Source: Acidobacteriota bacterium (lineage in GTDB: Bacteria > Acidobacteriota > Blastocatellia > Pyrinomonadales > Pyrinomonadaceae). From it: 48,095 nt of DNA. Under the pieces are notes generated by a model. The model was not told the origin of the DNA and did not search any database. It was given only the letters and a program-made list of their open reading frames with translations. Shown one piece after another: positions 8,821 to 17,489 of the stretch. Every line of letters starts with the position of its first letter. The first letter of the stretch is position 1. The position numbers were made by a program, and so were the translations under genes. The stretch is taken from assembly GCA_003223935.1 (NCBI GenBank), contig QHXQ01000064.1, positions 1 through 48,095 of the forward strand. The letters run 5' to 3'.

Positions 8821-10205
8821 GGTCTGCGCGCACCAGATTGCGGACGCTCTTGTTGCTCGCGGCCGAGGCCGTCTTGATCTTCGGCTGCCTTGTGGCAGCG
8901 ACGGAGATTCGGCTCGGCCAATACGAGGCATACAAGAATCTCGTCGAGCAGAACGGTTTTTACAAGGCCGCGCTCGTCACCATCTTCTGTCTCGGTGCGT
9001 TCTATCTCTACGATCTTTATGACTTCGTCGTGATGCACGACCGGCGCGAGTTGATCTTGCGCCTGATCCAAGCGCTGGGCCTCGCTTGGATTGCGCTCGC
9101 GCTCGTCTTCTACCTCGCGCCGCAGGCAAGGTTGGGGATCGGGATTTCTGGAATCACGCTGCCGCTCGCACTGGCGATCATGGTCGGCTGGCGCGTCTCG
9201 ATCCATTGGCTCTTGGGCCATCCGAACGTCGGCGAGCGCATTCTGATCGTCGGCTCTGGTGATTCGGCTTTGGAGATCGCACGCGAAGTTTTAGAACGCC
9301 GCGACGCCGGCTTCCGCATTGTCGGTTTCGTGGACAACCGACCGGAACTCGTCGGGGAGTCAATCATCAACCCGCGCGTCGTTGGCCTAACGCGCGACTT
9401 GCCGGAGATCGTGCGGCGCGAAGATGTGGATCGGATCATCGTGGCGCAAGGGGAGCGGCGCGGCCAGTTTCCAACCGAGCAGTTGCTGGCGTTGAGTCTG
9501 GGCGGCGCGGTGGCCATCGAAGAGGGCGCGTCGTTTTACGAGCGCGTGACGGGGCGCGTGCACTTGAACATGATGCGCCCGTCTTGGCTCATCTTTTCGG
9601 GGCGCGGGCGACAAGCACGAATCGCAGGCTTTATTCGCACGATCACGCATCGCGGCGTCGCGCTCATCGGCGGCATCATCAGTCTGCCGATTGCGCTCTT
9701 GACGGCTCTGTTAATCAAACTCGAATCGCCCGGTCCTGCACTCTACAAACAGGCGCGCGTCGGGCAGAACGGCCGCCCGTTCACGATCATGAAGTTTCGC
9801 TCGATGCGCGTGGATGCCGAAAAAGATGGGCCGGTGTGGGCAACCACGAGCGATGATCGCACGACGCGGGTCGGGCGCATCATCCGCGTGATCCGCGTGG
9901 ACGAGATACCGCAGTTCTGGAACATACTGAAAGGCGAGATGAACTTCGTCGGCCCGCGCCCTGAGCGCCCGCACTTCGTCAAACAACTCGCGCAAGAGAT
10001 ACCATTCTACGAACAGCGCCATCTCATTCCGCCCGGTCTCACCGGCTGGGCGCAGATCAAATATCCTTATGGCGCGTCCATCGAAGACGCGCGCCAGAAG
10101 TTGCAATACGATCTCTACTACATCAAGAACCAGAGCTTGATGCTTGATGCAGTCATCCTGTTTGAGACGGTGAAGACGATCCTGTTCGGGCGCGGCGGGC
10201 GTTAG
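8817..10205 (+). CDS. Undecaprenyl-phosphate sugar phosphotransferase (polyprenyl glycosylphosphotransferase)
   Basis: This enzyme transfers a sugar-1-phosphate from UDP-sugar to undecaprenyl phosphate, the first membrane step of repeat-unit synthesis. The 462-residue protein has four N-terminal membrane segments, a nucleotide-binding-like domain (ILIVGSGDSALEIAREVLE, about residues 142-160), and a membrane hairpin near 280-300. The catalytic sugar transferase domain follows, with KFRSMRVDAEKDGP, DEIPQFWNILKGEMNFVGPRP and PPGLTGWAQI. This is the WcaJ/PglC-type architecture and resembles the exosortase-associated subgroup. The start is TTG at 8817 inside the kinase stop (4-nt overlap), with GAGGAGG just upstream. 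Glucose is the usual substrate of relatives; the actual sugar is not shown by the sequence. Confidence 0.9.
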   Translation: MRSARTRLRTLLLLAAEAVLIFGCLVAATEIRLGQYEAYKNLVEQNGFYKAALVTIFCLGAFYLYDLYDFVVMHDRRELILRLIQALGLAWIALALVFYLAPQARLGIGISGITLPLALAIMVGWRVSIHWLLGHPNVGERILIVGSGDSALEIAREVLERRDAGFRIVGFVDNRPELVGESIINPRVVGLTRDLPEIVRREDVDRIIVAQGERRGQFPTEQLLALSLGGAVAIEEGASFYERVTGRVHLNMMRPSWLIFSGRGRQARIAGFIRTITHRGVALIGGIISLPIALLTALLIKLESPGPALYKQARVGQNGRPFTIMKFRSMRVDAEKDGPVWATTSDDRTTRVGRIIRVIRVDEIPQFWNILKGEMNFVGPRPERPHFVKQLAQEIPFYEQRHLIPPGLTGWAQIKYPYGASIEDARQKLQYDLYYIKNQSLMLDAVILFETVKTILFGRGGR

Positions 10206-10248
10206 TCGAGCGAGCGCCGCGCGAGAAGTTTTTAGGAGGTTTGGCGAG

Positions 10249-11097
10249 ATGAAAAAAAGAGCGATCAAGTTGTTGACGTTACTGCTCGGCGCGCTTGTGT
10301 GCGTGCCCGTCGGCGCACAGGATACACGGAAGTCGCGCCCACGCACGGTCAGTCAACAACCGCAACAGAGCGCGCCGGCAAACGACAAGATCAAAGAGCG
10401 GCTTGAGCCGAACGACACGAGCGCGCCGCCGCGCACGGACGTGCCCGCAGAGACGCTCGCCAACCGGCAAGAGGGCATGAGCGAAGAGGAGGCGCAGATC
10501 GTGCCTTACTACAATAACTATCTTTCGTCTTATCGCCTCGGCCCTGAAGACGTGATCTCGGTGGACGTGCTTGATCTGCCGAAGTATTCGAAGACCGGCA
10601 TCACCGTGCCGCCCGACGGCGTCATTGCGCTGCCGCTCATCCCCGAAGGCATCTTCGTCGTCGGCAAGACGACGAAGCAAGTGGCGGCGGAGATCACAAA
10701 GAAGCTCGACGAATACGTGATCGATCCAAAGGTCACGGTCTCTTTGGAGAAAGCGCAATCGGCCATCTTCTCTGTCATGGGTAATGTGATGCAGCCGGGC
10801 ATCAGACCGATGACGCGGCGAGTCTCAGTCAGCGAAGCCGTCGCGCTCGCCGGCGGCCCGTTGCCGACCGCTAATCTGAGTAAAGTCATTGTGGCCCGCC
10901 GCACACCGGACGGTTACCTGCAACCGATCACGGTCAATCTCGCAGCCATCGCCAAGGGGCGCGCGCCCGACACACTCTATCTCAACCCCGGCGATCAAGT
11001 GATCGTGCCGAGCGACAAGTGGAAGAGCTTCGGGCACACGGTGCTCAACCTCGTGCCCCTTGTCAGCTTCGCGCGCATCTTCACCGGCGGATTCTGA
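10249..11097 (+). CDS. Polysaccharide export protein (Wza/EpsA family)
   Basis: This is an outer-membrane or periplasmic export component for the polymer. The 282-residue protein has a cleavable signal peptide (MKKRAIKLLTLLLGALVCVP, then VGAQ) and a disordered Gln/Pro linker to about residue 85. The poly-export domain follows, with YRLGPEDVISVDVLD at its start and VPPDGVIALPLIPEGIFVVG. SLBB-like beta-grasp domains follow (VMGNVMQPGIRPMTRRVS, and LYLNPGDQVIVPSDKW near the C-terminus). There is no lipobox Cys, so unlike classical Wza it may not be lipidated. A strong AGGAGG (10231-10237) precedes the ATG. Confidence 0.9.
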   Translation: MKKRAIKLLTLLLGALVCVPVGAQDTRKSRPRTVSQQPQQSAPANDKIKERLEPNDTSAPPRTDVPAETLANRQEGMSEEEAQIVPYYNNYLSSYRLGPEDVISVDVLDLPKYSKTGITVPPDGVIALPLIPEGIFVVGKTTKQVAAEITKKLDEYVIDPKVTVSLEKAQSAIFSVMGNVMQPGIRPMTRRVSVSEAVALAGGPLPTANLSKVIVARRTPDGYLQPITVNLAAIAKGRAPDTLYLNPGDQVIVPSDKWKSFGHTVLNLVPLVSFARIFTGGF

Positions 11098-11270
11098 AGA
11101 ACAGAAAGCAGAAGGCAGTAAAAAATAGAAGGCAGAAAGCTATCGAAGATGGGTAACGAGCAACTAGCGGCGAGCAGCGTGGCGACAGCGCGGGTCAAGC
11201 CTCGCTCTTACCGCTTTCTGCCTTCTGCTTTCTGCTTTCTGCTTTCCGCCTTCTGCCTTCTGCCGACTGC
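11098..11270. repeat. Heptamer repeat pair straddling the start of the next gene
   Basis: Left arm (11103-11140): AGAAAGC/AGAAGGC units. Right arm (11215-11270): eight tandem units of TTTCTGC, CTTCTGC, TTTCCGC and finally CGACTGC. The arms are reverse complements. The gene's ATG (11149) lies in the loop, and the right arm is translated as the core of its signal peptide. Confidence 0.85.
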
Positions 11271-12222
11271 TGCATTGGCCGCGTGGGCGCGGCAAGAGTC
11301 TGGCACGCTGGCTTGGTTGCGCGCGGTCTATTTTGTGGATGCTGAGCGCGGTTGGGCGGTTGGCAGTAAGGGTGCATTGCTCGCGACGAAGGACGGCGGC
11401 GCGCACTGGCAGGCGCAACGCAAGCCGACCGAGGACGGTCTGCGCGACGCGTTCTTCGTCAACGAACAAGTGGGTTGGCTCGTCTGCGAGCGCAGCATGT
11501 TTGATGAGCACACGTTGGATGATAGACGCGCATACCTGCTCAAGACCGAAGACGGCGGCGCGAGTTGGCGGCGCGTCGAGGCGACGGGCAAGGATTTAGA
11601 GACGGTGCTCGTGCGCATCGTCTTCGCAGACGAGCAACACGGCTGGACGTTCGGTGAAGAGGGCGCGCTCTACGCGACCACAGACGGCGGCGCAACATGG
11701 ACGCGCCAACGTGTGCCGACCAGACATCTATTGCTCGGCGGCACATTCTTAGATCAGACGCAGGGCTGGCTCGTCGGTGCAGGCGCAACCGTTCTGTTTA
11801 CAACCGACGGCGGCGCTGAGTGGCGTGCTGGTCTCGCGCAGGTTGATCCGGGTGCGCGTCTGAACGCGGTCACGTTCGCGGATGCGCGGCATGGTTGGGC
11901 GGTCGGCGCGCGCGGGCTTGTGTTGATGACAGCGAACGGCGGACGCAGTTGGTCTGTGCAGACCTCGAATAGCGACGCCGATCTGTTCGACGTGAAATTC
12001 ATTGATACAGAGGAAGGCTGGGTCTCAGGCACGGACGGCACGCTCTTACACACAACCGACAGCGGCGCACACTGGCGCACAGAAGTTTCGCCCGCGCGTC
12101 ATCCGCTCGAACGCCTCTGCTTCGTCTCGCGCACGCGCGGTTGGGCGGTCGGCTTCGGCGGCACGATCATCACTTACACGGCAGACTCAGCCGCGCCACC
12201 CATTCTCAACAAAAGACCCTGA
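11149..12222 (+). CDS. Secreted Ycf48-like beta-propeller protein
   Basis: The protein resembles the Ycf48/HCF136 family of seven-bladed propellers, known as assembly factors in phototrophs but widespread as secreted proteins elsewhere. The 357 residues contain about six or seven blades with the BNR/Asp-box-like pattern, for example GWAVGSKGALLATKDGGAHW and EGALYATTDGGATW, from about residue 48 to 350. The hydrophobic signal peptide (about residues 21-46) consists of the near-repeats FLPSAFC, FLLSAFC and LLPTAAL, because it is translated from a heptamer DNA repeat. The ribosome-binding site is weak and the N-terminal 20 residues look nonfunctional, so the start is uncertain. The last genes of the EPS locus flank it, suggesting a periplasmic or surface role in assembly. 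That is inference; no photosystem genes are seen. Confidence 0.8.
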   Translation: MGNEQLAASSVATARVKPRSYRFLPSAFCFLLSAFCLLPTAALAAWARQESGTLAWLRAVYFVDAERGWAVGSKGALLATKDGGAHWQAQRKPTEDGLRDAFFVNEQVGWLVCERSMFDEHTLDDRRAYLLKTEDGGASWRRVEATGKDLETVLVRIVFADEQHGWTFGEEGALYATTDGGATWTRQRVPTRHLLLGGTFLDQTQGWLVGAGATVLFTTDGGAEWRAGLAQVDPGARLNAVTFADARHGWAVGARGLVLMTANGGRSWSVQTSNSDADLFDVKFIDTEEGWVSGTDGTLLHTTDSGAHWRTEVSPARHPLERLCFVSRTRGWAVGFGGTIITYTADSAAPPILNKRP

Positions 12223-12258
12223 AGGTCGCAGGGAGAGTTCATCTTCGGAGAGTGCAAC

Positions 12259-13893
12259 ATGCTCGAAGTTTCAGCCCACGCGCTGGCGCATCGCTACGCG
12301 CACAACAACGTTCGTCTGTTTCGCTTCGGATTGTGCGCGGCAATGTTGCTCATCGTCGCTGTACTAACCAACGCGCAGACTGCGCCGCCGCCGCCGATCA
12401 AACCGGCAGCAACAGGCGCGACCACGAATGGCACAAAGCCGCCGGCCGTAAAGCCGGACGCCAAACCGCCCACGAGCGGCGAGACTGCGCCAACGCGCGC
12501 ACGCCGCGCCGCGCCGGAGTCGAATAGCACAACGACGCACGCCGACAAGCCGAACGCAACGCTTGCGCCGGCAAGCGAGCCGGTCGTGGCGGCGAGTGTT
12601 GATGAACTCGACCAACTGCGCGAGCAGATCAAAGCGACGAACGATGAGAGCGAGCGCGGGCGTTTGCAGCGCGAGTTGTTGGCGCATTTGGCAATGGCGA
12701 AAGATAAGCCGGCGGCGCTCGACGAGTTGCGGCTTATGCTGCACGAAGATCGTTTTGATCCGGCGTTCTTCTACAATCTCGGCAATACGTTCGGGCAACT
12801 CGGCGACAACAGCACGGCCGTTGATGCTTATCGCAAAGCGATCAGCCAACGGCGCGGCCACTATGCGCGCGCGCTCAACAATCTCGGCGTGATCCTCTTG
12901 CGGCAAGGGCGTTGGGACGAAGCTTACGATGCGCTCGCCGGTGCGCTCGCAGAAGAACACAATACCTACGCCGAAGCGAGCTACAATCTTGGTCGCCTCT
13001 ATCTCTTGCGCGGCGATGCTAGTCTGGCGATCCGCGAGTGGCAACACACGCTCGCCTTGCAATCCAATCACGCCGACGCGGCCGCCGCGCTCGCGCGCGC
13101 CTACGCCGAAGACGGCGACGCGCGTCGTGGTCTGGCCGTGCTCGACGCTTTCGTCGCGCGCAGCACACGCATGGGTGGCAGCGCGCCATTGCCGGTCGTC
13201 TATGCGCGCCGCGAGATCGTCGAGGCGAGCGGCGACGAAGCGACCGCGCGCGCGCGCACGCCGCAGGTCGGTGCTGTCGTCAATCACAGCGCTGCCAATA
13301 GCAACGGCATCGGCCCGCGCACAGCAAGCGGCCGACCCAACAGCTTGCACGCGTTGTCGGTTGACCCGCAGACCTATGATGTCTTGCAGCGTGCGCGTGC
13401 AGCGCGCGAGGCGGGGCGACAGGAAGAGGCGGTGAAGTATTATCGCAACGTGCTCGCGCGCGAGGGCGGCTACTTCCCGCCCGCCAATCTCGAACTCGCG
13501 TTCGCGTTGGTGAATCTGAAACGTAGCGACGAAGCGATTGCCTCGCTCGAAGCGCTCGTCGCGCGCGACGGCGCGCGTTATCCGGTCGCCTACTATCACT
13601 TGGGCCGCCTCTACGAAGAGACCAAGCAACTTGCCCGCGCCGCCGACAGCTTCAACCGCGCCGCCACGCTCTACGGCGACGCGAACCCGCAAGTGCTCAT
13701 TGATCTGAGCCGCGCGCGCGATAAGTTAGGCGATGCGAGTGGCGCGCTCGCCGCGATGGAATCTTACGTCAAAGCGATGGCCGCCGAAGGCGCAACGCCC
13801 GCTTGGGCCGACGAGAAACTGGCGCAACTGCGCGCCAAAGCCGCCGCGCCGTCTGTCAAAACGCCCGCCCCGCCTGCGACGAGCCATCAGTGA
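12259..13893 (+). CDS. Membrane-anchored or secreted TPR protein
   Basis: The 544-residue protein has an N-terminal hydrophobic segment (about residues 24-38: FGLCAAMLLIVAVLTN). A low-complexity Pro/Ala/Thr linker follows (40-110), then two blocks of TPR repeats (about 120-300 and 370-530, e.g. YNLGNTFGQLGDNSTAVDAY and YYHLGRLYEETKQLARAADS), and a Pro/Ala tail. GGAGAG at 12246-12251 supports the ATG at 12259. It is the last gene of the co-directional EPS run, 36 nt after the propeller gene, and probably acts as a periplasmic scaffold. No enzymatic domain is visible. Confidence 0.8.
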   Translation: MLEVSAHALAHRYAHNNVRLFRFGLCAAMLLIVAVLTNAQTAPPPPIKPAATGATTNGTKPPAVKPDAKPPTSGETAPTRARRAAPESNSTTTHADKPNATLAPASEPVVAASVDELDQLREQIKATNDESERGRLQRELLAHLAMAKDKPAALDELRLMLHEDRFDPAFFYNLGNTFGQLGDNSTAVDAYRKAISQRRGHYARALNNLGVILLRQGRWDEAYDALAGALAEEHNTYAEASYNLGRLYLLRGDASLAIREWQHTLALQSNHADAAAALARAYAEDGDARRGLAVLDAFVARSTRMGGSAPLPVVYARREIVEASGDEATARARTPQVGAVVNHSAANSNGIGPRTASGRPNSLHALSVDPQTYDVLQRARAAREAGRQEEAVKYYRNVLAREGGYFPPANLELAFALVNLKRSDEAIASLEALVARDGARYPVAYYHLGRLYEETKQLARAADSFNRAATLYGDANPQVLIDLSRARDKLGDASGALAAMESYVKAMAAEGATPAWADEKLAQLRAKAAAPSVKTPAPPATSHQ

Positions 13894-13920
13894 TCGTGAG
13901 TCGTTATGTGCAGCCGTAAC

Positions 13921-14796
13921 TCAGCGCGCGCGACCCGGCGCGCATACTGCTTGGATAGCTTCGAGCACTGCTGCGGGACGTGTGTGTGGCAGCATGTGGC
14001 CGGTCTCAGGTAAGACGATTAGACGGGCCTGCGTCAGCGTGCGGTGCAAGGGGTAAGCGTGAACTTCGGGCGCGACCAGACGGTCGGAGTCGCCGGTCAT
14101 AATGATCGTCGGGATGCGCACTTCGCTGTAGCGCGGGCTGAGCGCCTGCACGGTCGCGTTGAAGCTGTTGTCGTCTTCGACAATCGCTTTGATCTGACTG
14201 GGGCGTATCCAGACAGCTTGCGCGAGTTGCAAGTAATCGGCCGGCACGGGGTCGGGCGCGAACGCTTCCAGCAAACTGCTTTTAATCTTACGCCCGATGA
14301 TCGGGCCGGACAGCTTGATCAGCAGATCGCTCAAGCCCGGCAGTGCGACCAACGCGCTTTCGGCCGCGAAGTCTGCTTCATCCGAATACACGGCGGGCGC
14401 GAGCAAGACCAGCGCTGCGAGTTCCGTCTCGTACTCCAGCGCGTAGCAGAGCGCGAGCGCGCCGCTCCACGAATGCGCGACCAAGACGGGGCGCTCGATC
14501 TCAAGCTGGCGCAACGCCGCATGGAGCAATCCGACTTGTGCTTCGACGGTGGCTGGCTCTTTGGTCGGGCGCTCGCTCAGCCCGTGGCCGGGCCGGTCGA
14601 AGGCGATGGCCTGATAGCCTTGCGCGGGCAGCGCTTGTAACAGCGCCGCGTAGTCTTGGGTGAAGCCCGCGTTGCCATGCAGCAGGACGACCGGCACGCC
14701 CGCGCCTGCGCGCACGTAATGCAGTCGCACCCCTGCGACGGTCACAAACTGCCCCGTGTTCGCCCGCCCCCCCGATGCGCCGTCCCGCCCGAACAT
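13921..14796 (-). CDS. Alpha/beta hydrolase
   Basis: The 291-residue protein has the full alpha/beta hydrolase pattern: an oxyanion-hole segment VVLLHGNAGFTQDY, the FDRPGHGLSERP loop, the nucleophile elbow HSWSGA (Ser), an acid in TGDSDRLV and the catalytic His in ETGHMLPH. There is no signal peptide, so it is probably cytoplasmic. Substrate cannot be assigned; relatives include esterases, haloperoxidase-like enzymes and C-C hydrolases. It follows lysS on the same strand after a 95-nt gap in which I see no terminator, so the two may be co-transcribed. It converges on the EPS locus with only 27 nt between stops. Confidence 0.85.
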   Translation of the reverse strand: MFGRDGASGGRANTGQFVTVAGVRLHYVRAGAGVPVVLLHGNAGFTQDYAALLQALPAQGYQAIAFDRPGHGLSERPTKEPATVEAQVGLLHAALRQLEIERPVLVAHSWSGALALCYALEYETELAALVLLAPAVYSDEADFAAESALVALPGLSDLLIKLSGPIIGRKIKSSLLEAFAPDPVPADYLQLAQAVWIRPSQIKAIVEDDNSFNATVQALSPRYSEVRIPTIIMTGDSDRLVAPEVHAYPLHRTLTQARLIVLPETGHMLPHTRPAAVLEAIQAVCAPGRAR

Positions 14797-14891
14797 GCTC
14801 TCTTACGCAGTCGCCCTAAGCCTGAAATAATAACCATGACTGATGCGCGACGAGAAGGAGTCACGCCGCACTCGTTTGTGTCTGGCTTACT

Positions 14892-16817
14892 CTACTCCTG
14901 CTCGCTCGGTTCTTCCACTTGACGTTGCGGGCGCATGTGCGGGAAGAGGATCACGTCGCGGATCGAGCGCCGGTTGGTCAAGAGCATGACGAGCCGGTCA
15001 ATGCCGATGCCGATGCCAGCGGCCGGCGGCATCCCGTAAGCGAGCGCGCGCACATATTCCACGTCCATCTGCATCGCCTCCTCGTCGCCCCGCTCACGCT
15101 GCCGCGCCTGCTCCTCAAACCGCTCGTACTGCTCCACCGGATCATTCAACTCCGAAAACCCGTTCGCAATCTCCATCCCCACGACGTACAACTCGAACCG
15201 TTCAGCGATGGTCGGATCGAAGGGTGATGCTTTCGAGAGCGGGGAGATAGTCTTAGGAAAGTCTGTTATAAATGTTGGTTGAGCTATGCGGGATTCCGCC
15301 ACCGCACCAAAAATATCTTCAATCACTAAATCAATTTCCTTCTCTTCAGAACCGCCGCTGATTTCACGCCAACTTTCATTCCATTCATCCCAAGACTTCT
15401 CGTTCAGCACATCCTGCCAAGTCTTTGTAACTTCCTCGCTGGCTTTCCTTCTTGTATCTGCATCAGACTCTTCATAAGACCAATAATGAGGAATGGCATT
15501 CAAGTTTGGTGTTCGTTCGGGATCAATATCCACAATGGAGAGAAGTCCAACAAACCGAGCAAGCAATCGTAAGCGTCCCAGATCATTGAGCCAACTCTCA
15601 TCAAACATTTCTCCACCTAAATTACGACAAAGGGGAGGCCAGTTAGCAACAATAGCTTCCTTCATCGTAAGTCGCTCAAATCTCTGCGAAAAATCAAGTG
15701 GATAAACTGCTCCGTTTTGAGTCTCATACTTAAAGATCGTGCTGCCCGTTGCATTTATAACCGTCGTTCGCAACATCGCTTCGCAGAAGTCCATCATGCC
15801 GTTTACGTCCATGTAGGCGCAGTAGAATTCGAGCATGGTGAATTCGGGATTCCAGCGATAGCCGATGCCTTCGTTGCGGAAGTTGCGGTTGAGTTCATAG
15901 ACCTTCTCGAAGCCGCCGACGAGCAGGCGCTTCAGGTATAGCTCCGGTGCGATGCGCGCGTAGAGGTCTATGTCGAGCGCGTTGTGGTGCGTCTTGAAGG
16001 GGCGCGCGGCTGCGCCTGAAGCGATGGGCGTGAGCATTGGCGTCTCGACTTCGATGTAGCCGTGCGCGTCCAAGTAGCGGCGCATCTCCGTGATGAGCCG
16101 CGAGCGCCGCTCGAAGACTTCACGTGAGCTAAGCTCACGTGAAGTCGCCGCGCTCTCATCCTTGCCCAACTCAACCTTCAACCCCGCCGCGATCAGATCG
16201 ACGTAACGATAACGCCGCCCGATCTCCGGGTCGGCGATGCCGTGCACCTTGTCGGGCATCGGCAGCAGCGCCTTCGCCAAGAATTGCAACGCGCGCACGT
16301 GCACAGACAACTCGCCCGTCTTCGTCACGAACAAGAAGCCCGCGACGCCAATGAAGTCGCCGTGATCGAGCAACTGAAAAAGTCGCCAGCCGCTTTCAGG
16401 TTCGTCAATGACCGCGCCGGTGTCGTTATTGATCGCGCGCGCTTCATCCTTGCGCACATAAATCTGCAAACGCTCCTTGCCATCAGACAGATGCACGAAC
16501 GCAGCCTTCCCCATCACGCGCGGCGGCACAGCGAGCCGCCCCGACACATGCACCTCGCCCAAATCTTTCAGTGCCGCGTTCGCCGCTTCCAACTGCTCCG
16601 GGCTGGGTCGCGCGCCCGCTTCAAGTTGCGGCACGAGCGACTTGATCTTTTCATTCGTGACGACGGCCGTGATCGTATCCTCTCCGCCGGTCACGCGGCT
16701 GCGCGCGAACTTGTTCGGGTAGGCGTTGCCGACGAGCGCGCGAATCGCTTCTAAGTGTTCACGGCGCGCGCGTGTCTGATCGTTCTCTTCGATGAAGGGC
16801 AGTTGCTCTTGTGTCAT
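14892..16817 (-). CDS. lysS: Lysyl-tRNA synthetase, class II, with insertions
   Basis: This enzyme charges tRNA-Lys with lysine in the cytoplasm. The order is an OB-fold anticodon-binding domain (about residues 40-190) and a class II catalytic core with motif 1 ([12 protein letters not shown]), motif 2 ([20 protein letters not shown]) and motif 3 ([20 protein letters not shown]). At 641 residues it is well over the usual ~500. An extra stretch of about 65 residues lies between motif 2 and the [11 protein letters not shown] segment, and a further ~20 residues between DLIA and REVFERRS, where a perfect palindrome is inserted. The start is ATG at 16817 (MTQEQLPF); an upstream in-frame ATG at 16871 would add 18 residues encoded by repeat-like DNA and is less likely. 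Part of the gene (15241-15780) has markedly lower GC than its flanks. Confidence 0.92.
   Translation of the reverse strand: MTQEQLPFIEENDQTRARREHLEAIRALVGNAYPNKFARSRVTGGEDTITAVVTNEKIKSLVPQLEAGARPSPEQLEAANAALKDLGEVHVSGRLAVPPRVMGKAAFVHLSDGKERLQIYVRKDEARAINNDTGAVIDEPESGWRLFQLLDHGDFIGVAGFLFVTKTGELSVHVRALQFLAKALLPMPDKVHGIADPEIGRRYRYVDLIAAGLKVELGKDESAATSRELSSREVFERRSRLITEMRRYLDAHGYIEVETPMLTPIASGAAARPFKTHHNALDIDLYARIAPELYLKRLLVGGFEKVYELNRNFRNEGIGYRWNPEFTMLEFYCAYMDVNGMMDFCEAMLRTTVINATGSTIFKYETQNGAVYPLDFSQRFERLTMKEAIVANWPPLCRNLGGEMFDESWLNDLGRLRLLARFVGLLSIVDIDPERTPNLNAIPHYWSYEESDADTRRKASEEVTKTWQDVLNEKSWDEWNESWREISGGSEEKEIDLVIEDIFGAVAESRIAQPTFITDFPKTISPLSKASPFDPTIAERFELYVVGMEIANGFSELNDPVEQYERFEEQARQRERGDEEAMQMDVEYVRALAYGMPPAAGIGIGIDRLVMLLTNRRSIRDVILFPHMRPQRQVEEPSEQE
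16116..16146. repeat. 31-bp perfect palindrome inside lysS
   Basis: Two 15-bp arms (16116-16130 and 16132-16146) are exact reverse complements around a single A. The left arm reads GACTTCACGTGAGCT. It lies in frame and encodes part of an extra peptide ([11 protein letters not shown]) before motif 1. Confidence 0.9.
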
Positions 16818-16937
16818 CCCATGACTCCGAAAGAAAAACTGGATTATAGAGAAGCGTTCGGCCATCAGCAATCAGCCGTCAGCTTTTGCTCGCGGTTTAC
16901 CACGGCCACGCGCGTCGTGTTAGTCTTTTAATGAACG
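16818..16937. other. Divergent promoter region lysS / hldE
   Basis: It contains three heptamers ATCAGCA, ATCAGCC, GTCAGCT (16864-16884) in the lysS leader and an AT-rich TTAGTCTTTTAATG stretch before hldE. Promoters for both genes must lie here, but neither is clear. Confidence 0.45.
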
Positions 16938-17426
16938 ATGACGAACCAGAAGATACTCGCGCCGGAAGAGGTCGCAGAGGTGCGTGCGCGGCTGCGTGCT
17001 GAGGGGCGACAGCTTGTGTTTACGAACGGCTGCTTTGATCTGCTGCACGTCGGGCACGTGCGTTATTTGCAGTCGGCGCGGGCGCTCGGCGATGCGCTCT
17101 TGGTGGCAATCAACAGCGACCGCGCAGTGCGCGAGTTGAAGGGCGCGGGGCGACCTGTGATGAACGAACAGGAGCGCGCCGAAGTGTTGGCGGCGCTCAC
17201 GGCAGTTGATTATGTGACGGTGTTTGATGAACTGTCGCCGCGCCGTCTGATCGCAAGCCTACTGCCCGACGTGCTCGCCAAAGGCGGCGACTATGCGCTC
17301 GACGAGATACACGGGCGCGAAGAGACGGAAGCCGCAGGCGGGCGCGTCGTCTCGCTGCCTTTCGTCGCGGGCGCTTCGACGACGGAAATCATTGAAAGAA
17401 TAAAAGACGTGACGGGCGACAAGTGA
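16938..17426 (+). CDS. rfaE2: D-glycero-beta-D-manno-heptose 1-phosphate adenylyltransferase
   Basis: This enzyme activates heptose-1-phosphate with ATP to ADP-heptose for lipopolysaccharide core or other heptosylated glycans. The 162-residue protein corresponds to the C-terminal domain of bifunctional HldE, here standing alone. It has the nucleotidyltransferase signature [18 protein letters not shown] with the HxGH motif, then [36 protein letters not shown] and [11 protein letters not shown]. No kinase domain (RfaE1) is present in the window. The extreme C-terminus (VTGDK) is encoded by the start of a heptamer repeat. Heptose activation supports a diderm cell. Confidence 0.92.
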   Translation: MTNQKILAPEEVAEVRARLRAEGRQLVFTNGCFDLLHVGHVRYLQSARALGDALLVAINSDRAVRELKGAGRPVMNEQERAEVLAALTAVDYVTVFDELSPRRLIASLLPDVLAKGGDYALDEIHGREETEAAGGRVVSLPFVAGASTTEIIERIKDVTGDK

Positions 17427-17487
17427 CAGGTGACAAGATCAAAACTTGTCTTGCCTGTCACTTGTCACTCGTCACTCATCACTGCCT
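17416..17487. repeat. Heptamer repeat with inverted arms
   Basis: GTGACAAGTGACAG-type units at the left (starting in the hldE end) face tandem TCACTTG, TCACTCG, TCACTCA, TCACTGC units at 17459-17486. It ends three bases before the mfd start. Confidence 0.8.
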
Positions 17488-17489
17488 TT

